Shown piece by piece: positions 24,528 through 33,723 of a stretch of DNA of 38,850 nucleotides; position 1 is the stretch's first letter, and every line of letters begins with the position of its first letter. A program made the position numbers and the translations under genes. Source of the stretch: Belliella aquatica (GTDB lineage Bacteria > Bacteroidota > Bacteroidia > Cytophagales > Cyclobacteriaceae). The notes beneath the pieces were generated by a model that ran no database searches, was not told the DNA's origin, and saw only the letters and a program-made list of their open reading frames with translations. The stretch is from NCBI RefSeq assembly GCF_014637795.1, contig NZ_BMFD01000020.1:1185-40034 (forward strand). Reading direction: 5' to 3'.

Positions 24528-25816
24528 ACACAATAACAAGAAATACCACCTTTCAAAAATATCCTGCCTACAGAGATTCGGGTGTAGAATGGTTGGGGGA
24601 GATTCCGGAGCATTGGTCATTACTTTCTAATAAAAACATTTTCAAACTAAAAAAAAATCAAGTCGGAAAGAAGTCAGTCGACTATGTTTTGTTGTCGCTG
24701 ACTTTAAAGGGAATAATTCAACGTGTAATTGAAGACGGTGGTAAATTTCCTGCTGAGTTTGACACATATCAAGAAGTTAAAAAAGGAGATTTTGTTTTTT
24801 GCCTATTTGATGTTGAAGAAACACCAAGATGTGTTGGCCTTTCTGATTTTGAAGGAATGATTACTGGCGCATACACTGTAATGGAGGTTAATCCAAAATT
24901 TGACAGAAATTTTCTTTATTATTTTTACTTGAACTTGGATGCGGATAAACGAATGAGACCCCTTTATACAGGTTTGAGAAATACAATTTCAAAAGATAAT
25001 TTCTTTGCTTTCAAAACTTTCATTCCCCCACTCCCCGAACAAACCGCCATCGCCACCTTTCTTGACGACAAAACCACCAAAATAGACCGTGTCATTGCCC
25101 AAAAACAACAAATGATCGCCTTGCTCAAAGAACGCAAGCAGATTATTATTCAGAATGCGGTGACAAAGGGTTTAAACCCAAATGTGAAAATGAAAGACTC
25201 TGGTGTAGAATGGATTGGAGAGATACCGGAGGAGTGGAGTGTAGAAAAAGGCAAATGGCTATATGTTCAACAAAAACGACCTATTAGAAACGAAGATGAA
25301 ATAATTACCTGTTTCAGAGACGGCCAAGTAACTTTGCGAAAAAATAGAAAAACTGAAGGTTTTACAAATGCCTTAAAGGAACATGGTTATCAGGGTATCC
25401 GAATTGGAGATTTAGTCATTCACAATATGGATGCTTTTGCGGGTGCTATTGGCGTATCAGATTCTGATGGAAAATCAACACCCGTCTATTCAGTATGTAC
25501 GGAAAGAAAAGCTGAAATGGTTAACTCTTCTTATTATGCCTATTACTTGAGAGAACTTGCAAGGAAAGGATATATCCAAGCTCTTGCCAAAGGAATTAGA
25601 GAGCGTTCTACCGATTTTAGGTTTAATGATTTTGCAAATCTAGAATATGCATTGCCACCTTTATCAGAACAAACCGAAATTGTCGCCCACATCGAAACTC
25701 AATCTGCTAAAATAGAGAAGGCGATAAAACTGCAGGAGCAGCAAATAGAGAAATTAAAGGAATTGAAATCCACGCTGATCGATGGAGCGGTGACTGGGAA
25801 GATAATGGTGAGTTGA
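24524..25816 (+). CDS. hsdS: Type I restriction specificity subunit, HsdS
   Basis: A 430-residue protein with two target recognition domains. Each half starts with a near-identical segment (YRDSGVEWLGEIPEHWS at about 14, and MKDSGVEWIGEIPEEWS at about 222). Each half ends with a PPL.EQT...helix spacer (about 168-215 and 378-425, coiled coil: IDRVIAQKQQMIALLKERKQ and IEKAIKLQEQQIEKLKELKS). TRD1 spans about 30-165 and TRD2 about 235-375; together they read the two halves of a split DNA site. The halves are similar only at their repeats. The following gene starts one base after the stop. Confidence 0.95.
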   Translation: MNTITRNTTFQKYPAYRDSGVEWLGEIPEHWSLLSNKNIFKLKKNQVGKKSVDYVLLSLTLKGIIQRVIEDGGKFPAEFDTYQEVKKGDFVFCLFDVEETPRCVGLSDFEGMITGAYTVMEVNPKFDRNFLYYFYLNLDADKRMRPLYTGLRNTISKDNFFAFKTFIPPLPEQTAIATFLDDKTTKIDRVIAQKQQMIALLKERKQIIIQNAVTKGLNPNVKMKDSGVEWIGEIPEEWSVEKGKWLYVQQKRPIRNEDEIITCFRDGQVTLRKNRKTEGFTNALKEHGYQGIRIGDLVIHNMDAFAGAIGVSDSDGKSTPVYSVCTERKAEMVNSSYYAYYLRELARKGYIQALAKGIRERSTDFRFNDFANLEYALPPLSEQTEIVAHIETQSAKIEKAIKLQEQQIEKLKELKSTLIDGAVTGKIMVS

Positions 25817-25817
25817 T

Positions 25818-26303
25818 ATGGATAACGATAGGATAGTCGAGCTGCAAGAAGTAATCAAAAAATTGCATGAATCTGTTTCTGGTCTTAAACGCCTTTTCGC
25901 ATCAAAAAAGAACGGGTTCACGCTCGATGGTAGATTAGTTGGGGACATTGGTGAAGTGATAGCCGAGGAATTATTCCAAATTAAACTTCACGATAGGTTG
26001 AAGCATCATTATGATGCAGTAACGACATACGAGCCTAAGTTAAATGTTCAAATAAAGGCCACTTTTAAAGAGAGTTTGACCTACAACCACGCCCCTGATT
26101 ACTACATAGGGATAAAATTAGATAAAGAAGGAAGTTTTGAGGTCATATACAATGGTCCAGGGAAATACATACAAGAAGCTTATCAGCACAGGAAGGATAT
26201 AGGGAAAGTTCTGTTGTCCTTTCCTACTCAAAAACTCAAAGAGCTGTCGGCAAGGATTGATGACTCGGAACGTATTTTATTAAAAAAATGGGGTGAAGAA
26301 TAA
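25818..26303 (+). CDS. DUF6998-like protein, PD-(D/E)XK-type fold possible
   Basis: A 161-residue protein. It opens with a helix (IVELQEVIKKLHESVSGLKR), then GDIGEVIAEELFQIKLHD, YDAVTTYEPKLNVQIKATF and APDYYIGIKL. A conserved Glu in the first helix, an Asp and a QxK (QIKAT) suggest a reduced PD-(D/E)XK fold, which I recall for the DUF6998 family; activity is uncertain. It is directly behind hsdS and ahead of the DUF262 genes, all in one transcription unit. Small proteins of this kind are commonly found in type I loci. It may be an accessory nuclease, an anti-restriction-type regulator or a structural subunit. Confidence 0.6.
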   Translation: MDNDRIVELQEVIKKLHESVSGLKRLFASKKNGFTLDGRLVGDIGEVIAEELFQIKLHDRLKHHYDAVTTYEPKLNVQIKATFKESLTYNHAPDYYIGIKLDKEGSFEVIYNGPGKYIQEAYQHRKDIGKVLLSFPTQKLKELSARIDDSERILLKKWGEE

Positions 26304-26319
26304 TATGAAAGAGGTTTAA

Positions 26320-27669
26320 ATGAGTAAGCAAGAACTACATACTCGTATCATCAAGACCAAAGACCTGCTTAGAAAGGAGGGGCTTACCATTCCGGAATAT
26401 CAACGCCCATACAAATGGACGATAAAAAACGTGAATCAACTGATTGATGATATTGCGTATCATAGAGACCGCTCTGCCTATCGTCTAGGCACCATCGTAT
26501 TCTACAGGGATGAAAAAAGTCAGCTCAATATCGTGGACGGGCAGCAACGTACAATCACTTTGATTTTAATTGCTTTGGCAATTGCCTCCAATCAGAACCG
26601 CCTACATGCTGAACTACATAAAGCCAAGGTTGATCCAGTCCAATCACAGTGGTTCTCAGACTTAGCTTTTTCCAATACGACATCTTTGAAAAACATTCAG
26701 ACAAATTATCGGGAAATATTTCGGAGAGTGGATGACTTTGATGTGGATACAGTTTTGTTTTTCTACAATAAATGTGAATTGGTTGAAGTCATCTTGGAAG
26801 ATGTCTCGGAAGCTTTTCAGTTTTTCGATTCCCAAAATGCTAGAGGAAAAGATTTGGAGCCGCATGACCTTTTGAAGGCATACCACCTTCGGGAAATGAG
26901 TAAAATCTCCACCGAGGCCGAGAGGCTAAAAAGTGTGGAAACTTGGGAAGGACTAAATACCGAAGACTTAAAAAAGGTATTTGACAATTATCTCTACCGA
27001 ATAAGGAACTGGTCCAAAGGGACCTCTGCCCGGAAATTTGATAAGAGCGAGGTGGATATTTTTAAGGGTATCAGCCCAAGTATTCAGGAGCCTTTTCCTT
27101 TTGCTGACCTTTATCGCATTGGTCACTTCTATGTAGAGGGCTACAATCAAGACTTTAACCGGAGTATCGACCGAAAATCCATGATATATCCCTTCCAAAT
27201 CGATCAGATCATAATCAATGGAAAGCGGTTTTTTGAGTTGATTAATCACTACATCGGACAGATGGATTTCGAAAAGCGGCTGACAGGCATTTCCGAGCAC
27301 TCCAAGCAAATTCTTAAAACTTTGAATAAATATGATGCTCGAACTCGCACAGGAGATCAATACGTTAGGTCCCTATTTGACTGTACCTTACTCTATTACT
27401 TGGATAAATTTGGAACTGTGGAAATAGACCGAGCAATAGAAAAATTCTTTGTTTGGGCATATAGCCTCCGCCTGACTATGCAAAATGTACAGTTGGCTTC
27501 CATGGACAATTATGCCTTAGAAGCTCCTTTTTTGTTCAAAACAATAAAAGAATCCACTAATCCAAAGCAGGTTTTGAGCCTACCTTTGGCTTCTGTGGAT
27601 CAAGTCCGATCCAGCAAAACCAAGGAAATTGAAGTTATTTTTAAACGATTAAACTACCTCCATGACTGA
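26320..27669 (+). CDS. DUF262-domain protein (GmrS-like), first of pair
   Basis: A 449-residue protein. The DUF262 signatures are IPEYQRPYKW (24-33) and IVDGQQRTITL (71-81), the ParB/sulfiredoxin-like NTPase core found in GmrSD and related type IV restriction proteins. The rest is helical, and I see no HNH signature in its C-terminus. Its last 8 bases overlap the start of the second DUF262 gene. The two are not close paralogues over their full length. The pair resembles a split GmrSD-like module, in which this part would sense modified or foreign DNA with a nucleotide and the second part would cut. It sits between hsdS and hsdR in the same direction, so it is likely made with the type I complex. 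Confidence 0.8.
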   Translation: MSKQELHTRIIKTKDLLRKEGLTIPEYQRPYKWTIKNVNQLIDDIAYHRDRSAYRLGTIVFYRDEKSQLNIVDGQQRTITLILIALAIASNQNRLHAELHKAKVDPVQSQWFSDLAFSNTTSLKNIQTNYREIFRRVDDFDVDTVLFFYNKCELVEVILEDVSEAFQFFDSQNARGKDLEPHDLLKAYHLREMSKISTEAERLKSVETWEGLNTEDLKKVFDNYLYRIRNWSKGTSARKFDKSEVDIFKGISPSIQEPFPFADLYRIGHFYVEGYNQDFNRSIDRKSMIYPFQIDQIIINGKRFFELINHYIGQMDFEKRLTGISEHSKQILKTLNKYDARTRTGDQYVRSLFDCTLLYYLDKFGTVEIDRAIEKFFVWAYSLRLTMQNVQLASMDNYALEAPFLFKTIKESTNPKQVLSLPLASVDQVRSSKTKEIEVIFKRLNYLHD

Positions 27670-29611
27670 TTCGATACACACCTATAGCATACGGGAGATT
27701 TTTGATTCCGGGGAGTACGTCATCCCTATTTATCAGAGAAATTACGCTTGGGGAGAGCCGGAGATTTCCCAATTGATCCAAGATATCTACGATTATGCCG
27801 TGTCAGAGAAAAGAACTTCAAATTACTACATCGGCACTTTGGTGGTCTATGAAAGACATCATGAAAATAAAAAAGTTATCTATGAAACTATCGACGGACA
27901 GCAGCGTCTGACTACGCTAAATATCTTGGTCAGTGCTTTAAATCGGCTTTTTAAAGACCAGATAGATAACCTCATCCCTCACAAACTCAATCTATTTTTT
28001 GATAGCCGGAGGAAGTCCAGCGAGGCTTTGGAAGTGATATCTAGAGAATCTAAGAAACTTCAAGAAGATTCTTCAAAGGATTATAATCCAGCAATCATTC
28101 AAGCTTATAAGGTTATCGAGAAATCACTCAAAAAGCTTTTGTCCAAAACCTCTGAAATCATTGATTTTTATGATTATCTGGCAGACAAGGTTCATCTGAT
28201 GCGGGTTTCAGTTCCTGGGGATACTGATCTAAACCACTACTTCGAGATCATGAATACCCGAGGAGAGCAGTTGGAAAAACATGAGATTCTAAAAGCTAAA
28301 CTATTAGAATTTCTGTACGATGATGAAAAGTTAAGTTATGCATTCAACCTAATTTGGGAGGCTTGTGCCGATATGGAGCGCTATGTCCAATACGGGTTTA
28401 ATGTGGAACAACGAGATGCTGTTTTCACAAAAGGCAAGTGGAACGAGTTTACTTGCTATACTTTAGAGGAAGTAGCAGATCTGGTTTACCCAAAAATGAG
28501 CAGTAGTGAAAATGATTCAGGTTTTTTCAAAGGAGGTATTTTAGAAATCGTAGAGTTCGCCGAAAAGATCGAAACCAAGGAAGGCCAAAAAGAAGATGCT
28601 CCAGAGAGATTCACATCCATCATCAACTTTTCGAATTTTTTACTGCATGTATTACGAATACAAACTGAGGAAGAAGGAGTGGCACTGGACGATAAACGTT
28701 TATTGGACACGTTTTTCGCCCAACTGAGAAAGCAGGACGAACCGATAAGCTTTGTTAAAGAGTTTGGCTTTAATCTTCTTTGGTGTAAGTGGGCCTTTGA
28801 CAACTATATTATCAAGCGAGAATTTATCGGGGAAAAGGACCAATGGAGTCTTAAACGATTAAAATGGTATAAAGGTAGGGGCAATGAAAATAGGGTAAGT
28901 TATGTAAATACCTTTGGCGGCGAAGAGGAATCAGGGGGTGTCAATAAAGAATTGATCATGCTGCTTTCTATGTTTCATGTCTCCACGCCAACTTTGGTTT
29001 ACAAGCATTGGTTGAATGCGGCTCTTAGCTACATTTTTTATTATGACTATGACCAACATACATCAATTAATTCTACTGATTACATTGAATATCTAAAAAA
29101 CTTAGCAAAGTCATTCTTATTTGACCGATATCTAGCAAAGCCTTCCAAAACAATAGATTTTTATAACATTATTTACCTTTTGAATGCCGAGCCACAAAAT
29201 CAAAACAAGCCTAAAAATCTTGATTTGAGCAAACTCGACACCGGAACAGAGGTTGAAAACATTATTTTCAACTATTTGGACTTTCTCCTTTGGAAAAAAG
29301 GAACTGCCGGTTCAGAAAAGTTTGAGTTTGCTTTCCGCAGTTCAGTGGAACATTATTACCCTCAAAATCCGATAGCAAAAGACCATAAAATTGACCAAGA
29401 CCTTTGCGATCATTTTGGAAACTTATGCCTGATAAGCAGTAGTAAAAACTCCAGACTAAGTAATCACATGCCCGAAGCTAAAAAGGATTACTACTTTAAA
29501 GCTGGTATTGATAGTTTGAAGCAATCGCTGATGATGAAGGAGAGTGTATGGGATGAGGCCACAATCTTAAAACATGGAGAAGAAATGAAGAACTTGCTTA
29601 TTTTTCATTAG
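27662..29611 (+). CDS. DUF262-DUF1524 HNH nuclease (GmrSD-like), second of pair
   Basis: A 649-residue protein. The N-terminal DUF262 has YVIPIYQRNYAWGEPEI (19-35) and ETIDGQQRLTTLN (75-87). A long helical middle follows. The C-terminal DUF1524 nuclease shows SVEHYYPQNP (His564) and DHFGNLCLISSSKNSRLSN (His584 to about 600), the His-based HNH-like active site. GmrSD, BrxU and SspE share this architecture; they cut DNA carrying modified bases or phosphorothioate, with NTP hydrolysis at the DUF262 domain. Here it follows a DUF262-only gene with an 8-base overlap, so a two-subunit machine is likely. hsdR starts 68 bases after its stop. Confidence 0.88.
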   Translation: MTDSIHTYSIREIFDSGEYVIPIYQRNYAWGEPEISQLIQDIYDYAVSEKRTSNYYIGTLVVYERHHENKKVIYETIDGQQRLTTLNILVSALNRLFKDQIDNLIPHKLNLFFDSRRKSSEALEVISRESKKLQEDSSKDYNPAIIQAYKVIEKSLKKLLSKTSEIIDFYDYLADKVHLMRVSVPGDTDLNHYFEIMNTRGEQLEKHEILKAKLLEFLYDDEKLSYAFNLIWEACADMERYVQYGFNVEQRDAVFTKGKWNEFTCYTLEEVADLVYPKMSSSENDSGFFKGGILEIVEFAEKIETKEGQKEDAPERFTSIINFSNFLLHVLRIQTEEEGVALDDKRLLDTFFAQLRKQDEPISFVKEFGFNLLWCKWAFDNYIIKREFIGEKDQWSLKRLKWYKGRGNENRVSYVNTFGGEEESGGVNKELIMLLSMFHVSTPTLVYKHWLNAALSYIFYYDYDQHTSINSTDYIEYLKNLAKSFLFDRYLAKPSKTIDFYNIIYLLNAEPQNQNKPKNLDLSKLDTGTEVENIIFNYLDFLLWKKGTAGSEKFEFAFRSSVEHYYPQNPIAKDHKIDQDLCDHFGNLCLISSSKNSRLSNHMPEAKKDYYFKAGIDSLKQSLMMKESVWDEATILKHGEEMKNLLIFH

Positions 29612-29679
29612 TTTTATTCAAAAAGCAATACAAATTATTTTAGTTAGAAATTGTTTGAGTGTAAAAAAATATTTCATAA

Positions 29680-32600
29680 ATGTTATCTAAAACTAACGAA
29701 CAAGCGCTAGAATCGGCAATAGAAAAGACCTTGTCAGGAACTTGCCTAGAGGATCTTAAAAATATAGGTCAGGAAACTGAGTTGAATGAACCTGTAGAAC
29801 TCTATCGCTCGGGCAATGGCTTTTATATCGGTAATTGCAATGATTTTAATGCTCAATATGCCTTAGATGAAACCCGCTTTTGGCATTTTTTAGAAAGTAC
29901 TCAAAAAGAAGAACTTGACAAACTGAAGCGGGCTGCCGACTGGAAACTTAAAATTGTGGAGCGTCTTGACCGTATGATAAAAAAATACGGCTTACTTCGT
30001 TTGCTCCGCAAAGGTCTGGAAGTGGAAGATGCTTATTTCACGCTGTTGTTTCAAGTTCCCATGGCAAGCAGCAGTGAAATCGTAAAAAATAATTTTGAGA
30101 AAAATGAGTTTAGTGTGACGCGCCAAGTGCGTTACAATACCGAAAACCAACGGGAAGAGATTGACATGGTGGTTTTTGTAAATGGTTTGCCCATAGCCAC
30201 CTTAGAACTCAAAAATGCTTGGACAGGACAAACAGCCAAAGTAAATGGCATCAAGCAATACAAAAAAGATAGAGACATTCGGCAGCCACTCTTACAGTTC
30301 GGTAGATGCATAGTGCATTTTGCAGTAGATACAGATGAGGTCTATATGTGTACCAAACTCGATGGCGATAACTCCTTTTTTCTCCCATTCAATAAAGGCA
30401 ACAACAGTGGAAAGGGAAACCCCACCAATCCTTTTGGGCATAAATCTTCTTATCTCTGGGAAGAAGTCTTTACAAGAGAAAGCTTAGCAAATATTATTCA
30501 GCATTTTGTACGTTTTGATGGCAAAGCTACGGATGCTTTGAGCAAGAGAACGTTGTTTTTCCCACGTTACCACCAATTGGATGTAGTTCGAAAAATCATC
30601 AAACATGCCGCCCAAAACGGAACCAATCAGACCTATCTGATACAGCATTCGGCAGGTTCAGGAAAGTCAAATTCCATCACTTGGGCTGCTTATCAATTGA
30701 TAGAAACCTATCCCGAAAGAGATGATTTGCCAGGATCAAAAGGAACCCAAACCCCCTTATTTGATTCAGTAATTGTAGTAACGGACAGGCGTTTGCTTGA
30801 CAAACAATTGCGGGATAACATCAAAGAGTTTTCAGAAGTCAAAAATATTATTGCCCCTGCTTTTTCATCAAAAGACTTGAAAGACAGTTTGGAGCAAGGC
30901 AAAAAAATCATCATTACCACCATACAGAAATTCCCCTTCATTGTTGATGGTATTGCAGATTTGAGTGACAAGCGTTTTGCAGTGATTATAGATGAAGCAC
31001 ACAGTTCACAAAGTGGAACAGCAGCCGGAAAAATGAATCAGGCAATGGGCAAAAACTATGCTGAAGAATCCTTCGACTCCGCTCAGGAGAGGGAGGAAGA
31101 AGATGGTCAAGACATTATTCTGAAAGCAATGAAAGCTCGGAAAATGAAGGGCAATGCATCATACTTGGCTTTTACAGCAACACCCAAAAATGCCACAATA
31201 GAAAGATTTGGAACAAAACAGGAAGATGGTACATTCAAGCCATTTCACTTGTATTCTATGAAACAAGCCATAGAAGAAGGGTTTATCCTAGATGTACTCG
31301 CCAATTACACAACATATAAAAGCTACTACGAAATAGAAAAGTCAGTTCAAGACAATCCTTTGTTTGATACCAAAAAGGCACAAAAGAAATTACGTGCCTA
31401 TGTAGAAAGAGACAAAAGGACAATTGGCACCAAAGCAGAGATTATTGTTGAGCATTTTATCAGCAAAGTGTACAACACAAAGAAGCTGAAAGGAAAAGCC
31501 AAGGCGATGGTTATCACCCAGAATATTGAGTCAGCGATTCGATATTACCTTGCCATCAAAAAAATTCTTCACGACAAAGGAAATCCGTTTAAGATTGCCA
31601 TCGCATTTTCGGGAAAGAAAACTGTGGACGGGATAGAGTATTCAGAAGCAGATTTGAATGGTTTTTCAGAGAATGACACACGCAACTATTTTGATTCTGA
31701 CGATTATCGCATGTTGGTAGTGGCCAACAAATACTTGACAGGTTTTGACCAACCTAAGCTTTGCACCATGTATGTGGATAAAAAACTACAAGGAGTTTTG
31801 GCAGTTCAAGCATTGAGCCGATTGAATCGTGCTGCGGATAAACTAGGCAAGAAAACAGAAGACATATTTATTCTAGACTTTTTCAATGATGTAGAAGACA
31901 TTAAACTGTCTTTTGACCCTTTTTATACGTCAACATCATTAAATGGGGCTACAGACATCAATGTATTACACGAGCTAAAAGGTGCTTTGGACGATGTAGG
32001 CGTTTATGAATGGAGAGAAGTAGAAGACTTTGTTGCCAAATATTTTGCAAAAGTTGATGCTCAGCAATTGAGTCCAATTATTGACTTTGCTGCCAATCGT
32101 TTTAATGCAGAACTGGAATTGGAAGATGATGAAAAAGCTGACTTTAAGATTAAAGCCAAACAGTTTGTAAAAATTTACGGACAAATGGCTTCTATTATTC
32201 CTTATGAAGTCTTGGAGTGGGAAAAACTATTTTGGTTTTTGAAATTTCTAATTCCAAAATTGATCGTAATCACCAAAGAAGATCAATTGATTGATGAGCT
32301 ATTAGAATCCGTTGATCTTTCCACTTATGGTCTTGAAAGAACAAAGTTGAATCATGCGATTGGCTTAGATGATTCTGCAACAGAACTAGATCCACAGAAT
32401 CCAAATCCAAGAGGGGCACATGGAGGAGATGAAGATAAAGATCCTTTAGATGAAATCATCAAATCATTCAATGAAAGATGGTTTCAAGGCTGGGACGCCA
32501 CTCCAGAAGATCAGAGAGTGAAATTCGTCTCTTTGAGTAAGCACATACAAGCTCACCCAGATTATCAAACCAAAGTTGCAGACAACAAAGACATACAAAA

Positions 32601-32766
32601 TAGAGATTTGGCATTTAAGAAAATTTTGGATGATGTGATGGGGCAGCAGAGAAAGAAGGAGCTTGAATTGTATAAACTCTATGCAAAAGACGAATCTTTT
32701 TACCAGGCATTATTTGACACTATGAAAAGGATGATTGATCACCCGAGACTAGGTAGAAAAGTTTAA
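29680..32766 (+). CDS. hsdR: Type I restriction endonuclease subunit, HsdR
   Basis: A 1028-residue protein. The N-terminal nuclease domain has EEIDMVVFVNGLPIATLELKN with Asp162, Glu176 and Lys178 as the PD-(D/E)XK set. The SF2 translocase follows: motif I SAGSGKSNS (about 324-332), VVTDRRLLDKQL, motif II IDEAHSSQ (about 436), motif III AFTATPKNAT, and a late QALSRLNRA (motif VI). The C-terminal helical part is expected to bind HsdM. It translocates and cuts unmethylated DNA with HsdM and HsdS. Length is normal for the family. There is no obvious terminator right after the stop. Confidence 0.95.
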   Translation: MLSKTNEQALESAIEKTLSGTCLEDLKNIGQETELNEPVELYRSGNGFYIGNCNDFNAQYALDETRFWHFLESTQKEELDKLKRAADWKLKIVERLDRMIKKYGLLRLLRKGLEVEDAYFTLLFQVPMASSSEIVKNNFEKNEFSVTRQVRYNTENQREEIDMVVFVNGLPIATLELKNAWTGQTAKVNGIKQYKKDRDIRQPLLQFGRCIVHFAVDTDEVYMCTKLDGDNSFFLPFNKGNNSGKGNPTNPFGHKSSYLWEEVFTRESLANIIQHFVRFDGKATDALSKRTLFFPRYHQLDVVRKIIKHAAQNGTNQTYLIQHSAGSGKSNSITWAAYQLIETYPERDDLPGSKGTQTPLFDSVIVVTDRRLLDKQLRDNIKEFSEVKNIIAPAFSSKDLKDSLEQGKKIIITTIQKFPFIVDGIADLSDKRFAVIIDEAHSSQSGTAAGKMNQAMGKNYAEESFDSAQEREEEDGQDIILKAMKARKMKGNASYLAFTATPKNATIERFGTKQEDGTFKPFHLYSMKQAIEEGFILDVLANYTTYKSYYEIEKSVQDNPLFDTKKAQKKLRAYVERDKRTIGTKAEIIVEHFISKVYNTKKLKGKAKAMVITQNIESAIRYYLAIKKILHDKGNPFKIAIAFSGKKTVDGIEYSEADLNGFSENDTRNYFDSDDYRMLVVANKYLTGFDQPKLCTMYVDKKLQGVLAVQALSRLNRAADKLGKKTEDIFILDFFNDVEDIKLSFDPFYTSTSLNGATDINVLHELKGALDDVGVYEWREVEDFVAKYFAKVDAQQLSPIIDFAANRFNAELELEDDEKADFKIKAKQFVKIYGQMASIIPYEVLEWEKLFWFLKFLIPKLIVITKEDQLIDELLESVDLSTYGLERTKLNHAIGLDDSATELDPQNPNPRGAHGGDEDKDPLDEIIKSFNERWFQGWDATPEDQRVKFVSLSKHIQAHPDYQTKVADNKDIQNRDLAFKKILDDVMGQQRKKELELYKLYAKDESFYQALFDTMKRMIDHPRLGRKV

Positions 32767-33080
32767 AATATTGATGCCAACCTTCCACAGCCACACACCT
32801 TGCCAAGCCGTTCAAGTCCACGTTCAAACCCAAGCTTGTCGGCAGGATGTGTTTGTCTCAACGCATAACAGAAACGAAGGGCCGAAAAAGAAGCTTGATT
32901 GCCTGATGGATATTCCGGAGCATGGCTTGTTCTGAATATCGGGATTGACCCCCTATTTCGGTTTGATTTGGGCCATTGGTTCAGGGATTCTAACGGTTCT
33001 CACCTTTTACAATGTATAGAGACTCTTCTCCTCGCCTACCCTGTTAAGTAATTCTTGAAGTCGTCGATATTTTAAAGCTT
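32767..33080. other. Gene-free gap after hsdR with possible IS fragment
   Basis: No gene is seen. CGGGATTGACCCCCTATTTC and the following 20 bases (32940-32979) recur at 38079-38118 with four differences. The GGATTGACCC core looks like the repeated ends of IS21-type elements, but no transposase is present, so this is only a fragment. Confidence 0.5.
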
Positions 33081-33108
33081 AAAAAATACCCTGTAGTTGG
33101 TATTTTTT
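33081..33108. promoter_or_regulatory. ATACC-CTGTAGTT-GGTAT hairpin motif, copy 3
   Basis: AAAAAATACC, loop CTGTAGTT, GGTATTTTTT, with its right edge 64 bases before the LuxR-type gene. The stem is perfect over 10 bases. The conserved loop shared with the other two copies suggests more than a plain terminator. Confidence 0.45.
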
Positions 33109-33171
33109 ATCCTGTTTGAATTTGCCATTTTTGTAATGAACGTATTTATTTACTAATCAGCTTTTTATGAT

Positions 33172-33627
33172 ATGAAACTTTTTGTTCAGAATTATGCAAG
33201 CCAAAGATACTTTCATGGGTTTATGATGCTCAGTATTGCCTGCTTATTTGTGGCATCAAATTATGTGATTTTTACTGAAATAGGTCCTCCCCTACATTGG
33301 AATGGATCTTTGTGTTGGATGTATGCTTTGATGCTCTTAGGTTTCGGTATCTCCTGGGTTTATGCAGGTGTGATCAACAAGGAATATAAGAAAGTAAAAG
33401 CCGAAATAGATGATTCCGATCAAGAAGTACTTCAGCTACAATCCAAACTCAAGACATTATCAAGAAAAGAAAGGGAAGTGCTGAATCTCATCCTGCAAAG
33501 CAAAAGCAATCAGCAGATCTGTGATGAACTTTTCATTTCGCTGAGTACGCTGAAATCCCATATCAATCATATCTATCAAAAGCTTGAAGTCAAAAAAAGA
33601 CAGGAGGTAATGGCGCTTTTTGGTTGA
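33172..33627 (+). CDS. Membrane-anchored LuxR-type HTH regulator
   Basis: A 151-residue protein. Two membrane helices are at about 14-34 and 46-66, then a coiled-coil linker (KEYKKVKAEIDDSDQEVLQLQSKLKTL). The C-terminal LuxR/GerE HTH is at about 95-150: LSRKEREVLNLILQSKSNQQICDELFISLSTLKSHINHIYQKL. It lacks a receiver domain, so it is probably controlled through the membrane or by dimerisation. It has its own terminator (stop codon inside the stem), so it is not in an operon with the next gene. The target is unknown; the two unknown genes downstream are candidates. Confidence 0.85.
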   Translation: MKLFVQNYASQRYFHGFMMLSIACLFVASNYVIFTEIGPPLHWNGSLCWMYALMLLGFGISWVYAGVINKEYKKVKAEIDDSDQEVLQLQSKLKTLSRKEREVLNLILQSKSNQQICDELFISLSTLKSHINHIYQKLEVKKRQEVMALFG

Positions 33628-33661
33628 TTAGGAGGGTTTTAGGGAAAAATCAACCTTTTTT
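33622..33661 (+). terminator. Intrinsic terminator of LuxR-type gene
   Basis: GGTTGATT (33622-33629, containing the TGA stop) pairs perfectly with AATCAACC (33648-33655), followed by six T residues. Confidence 0.75.
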
Positions 33662-33723
33662 GGGACTCCTTTAATGAAAGATAAATTAAGTAAATATTAT
33701 AAACTTGAAGAAAAATCAAGCCT

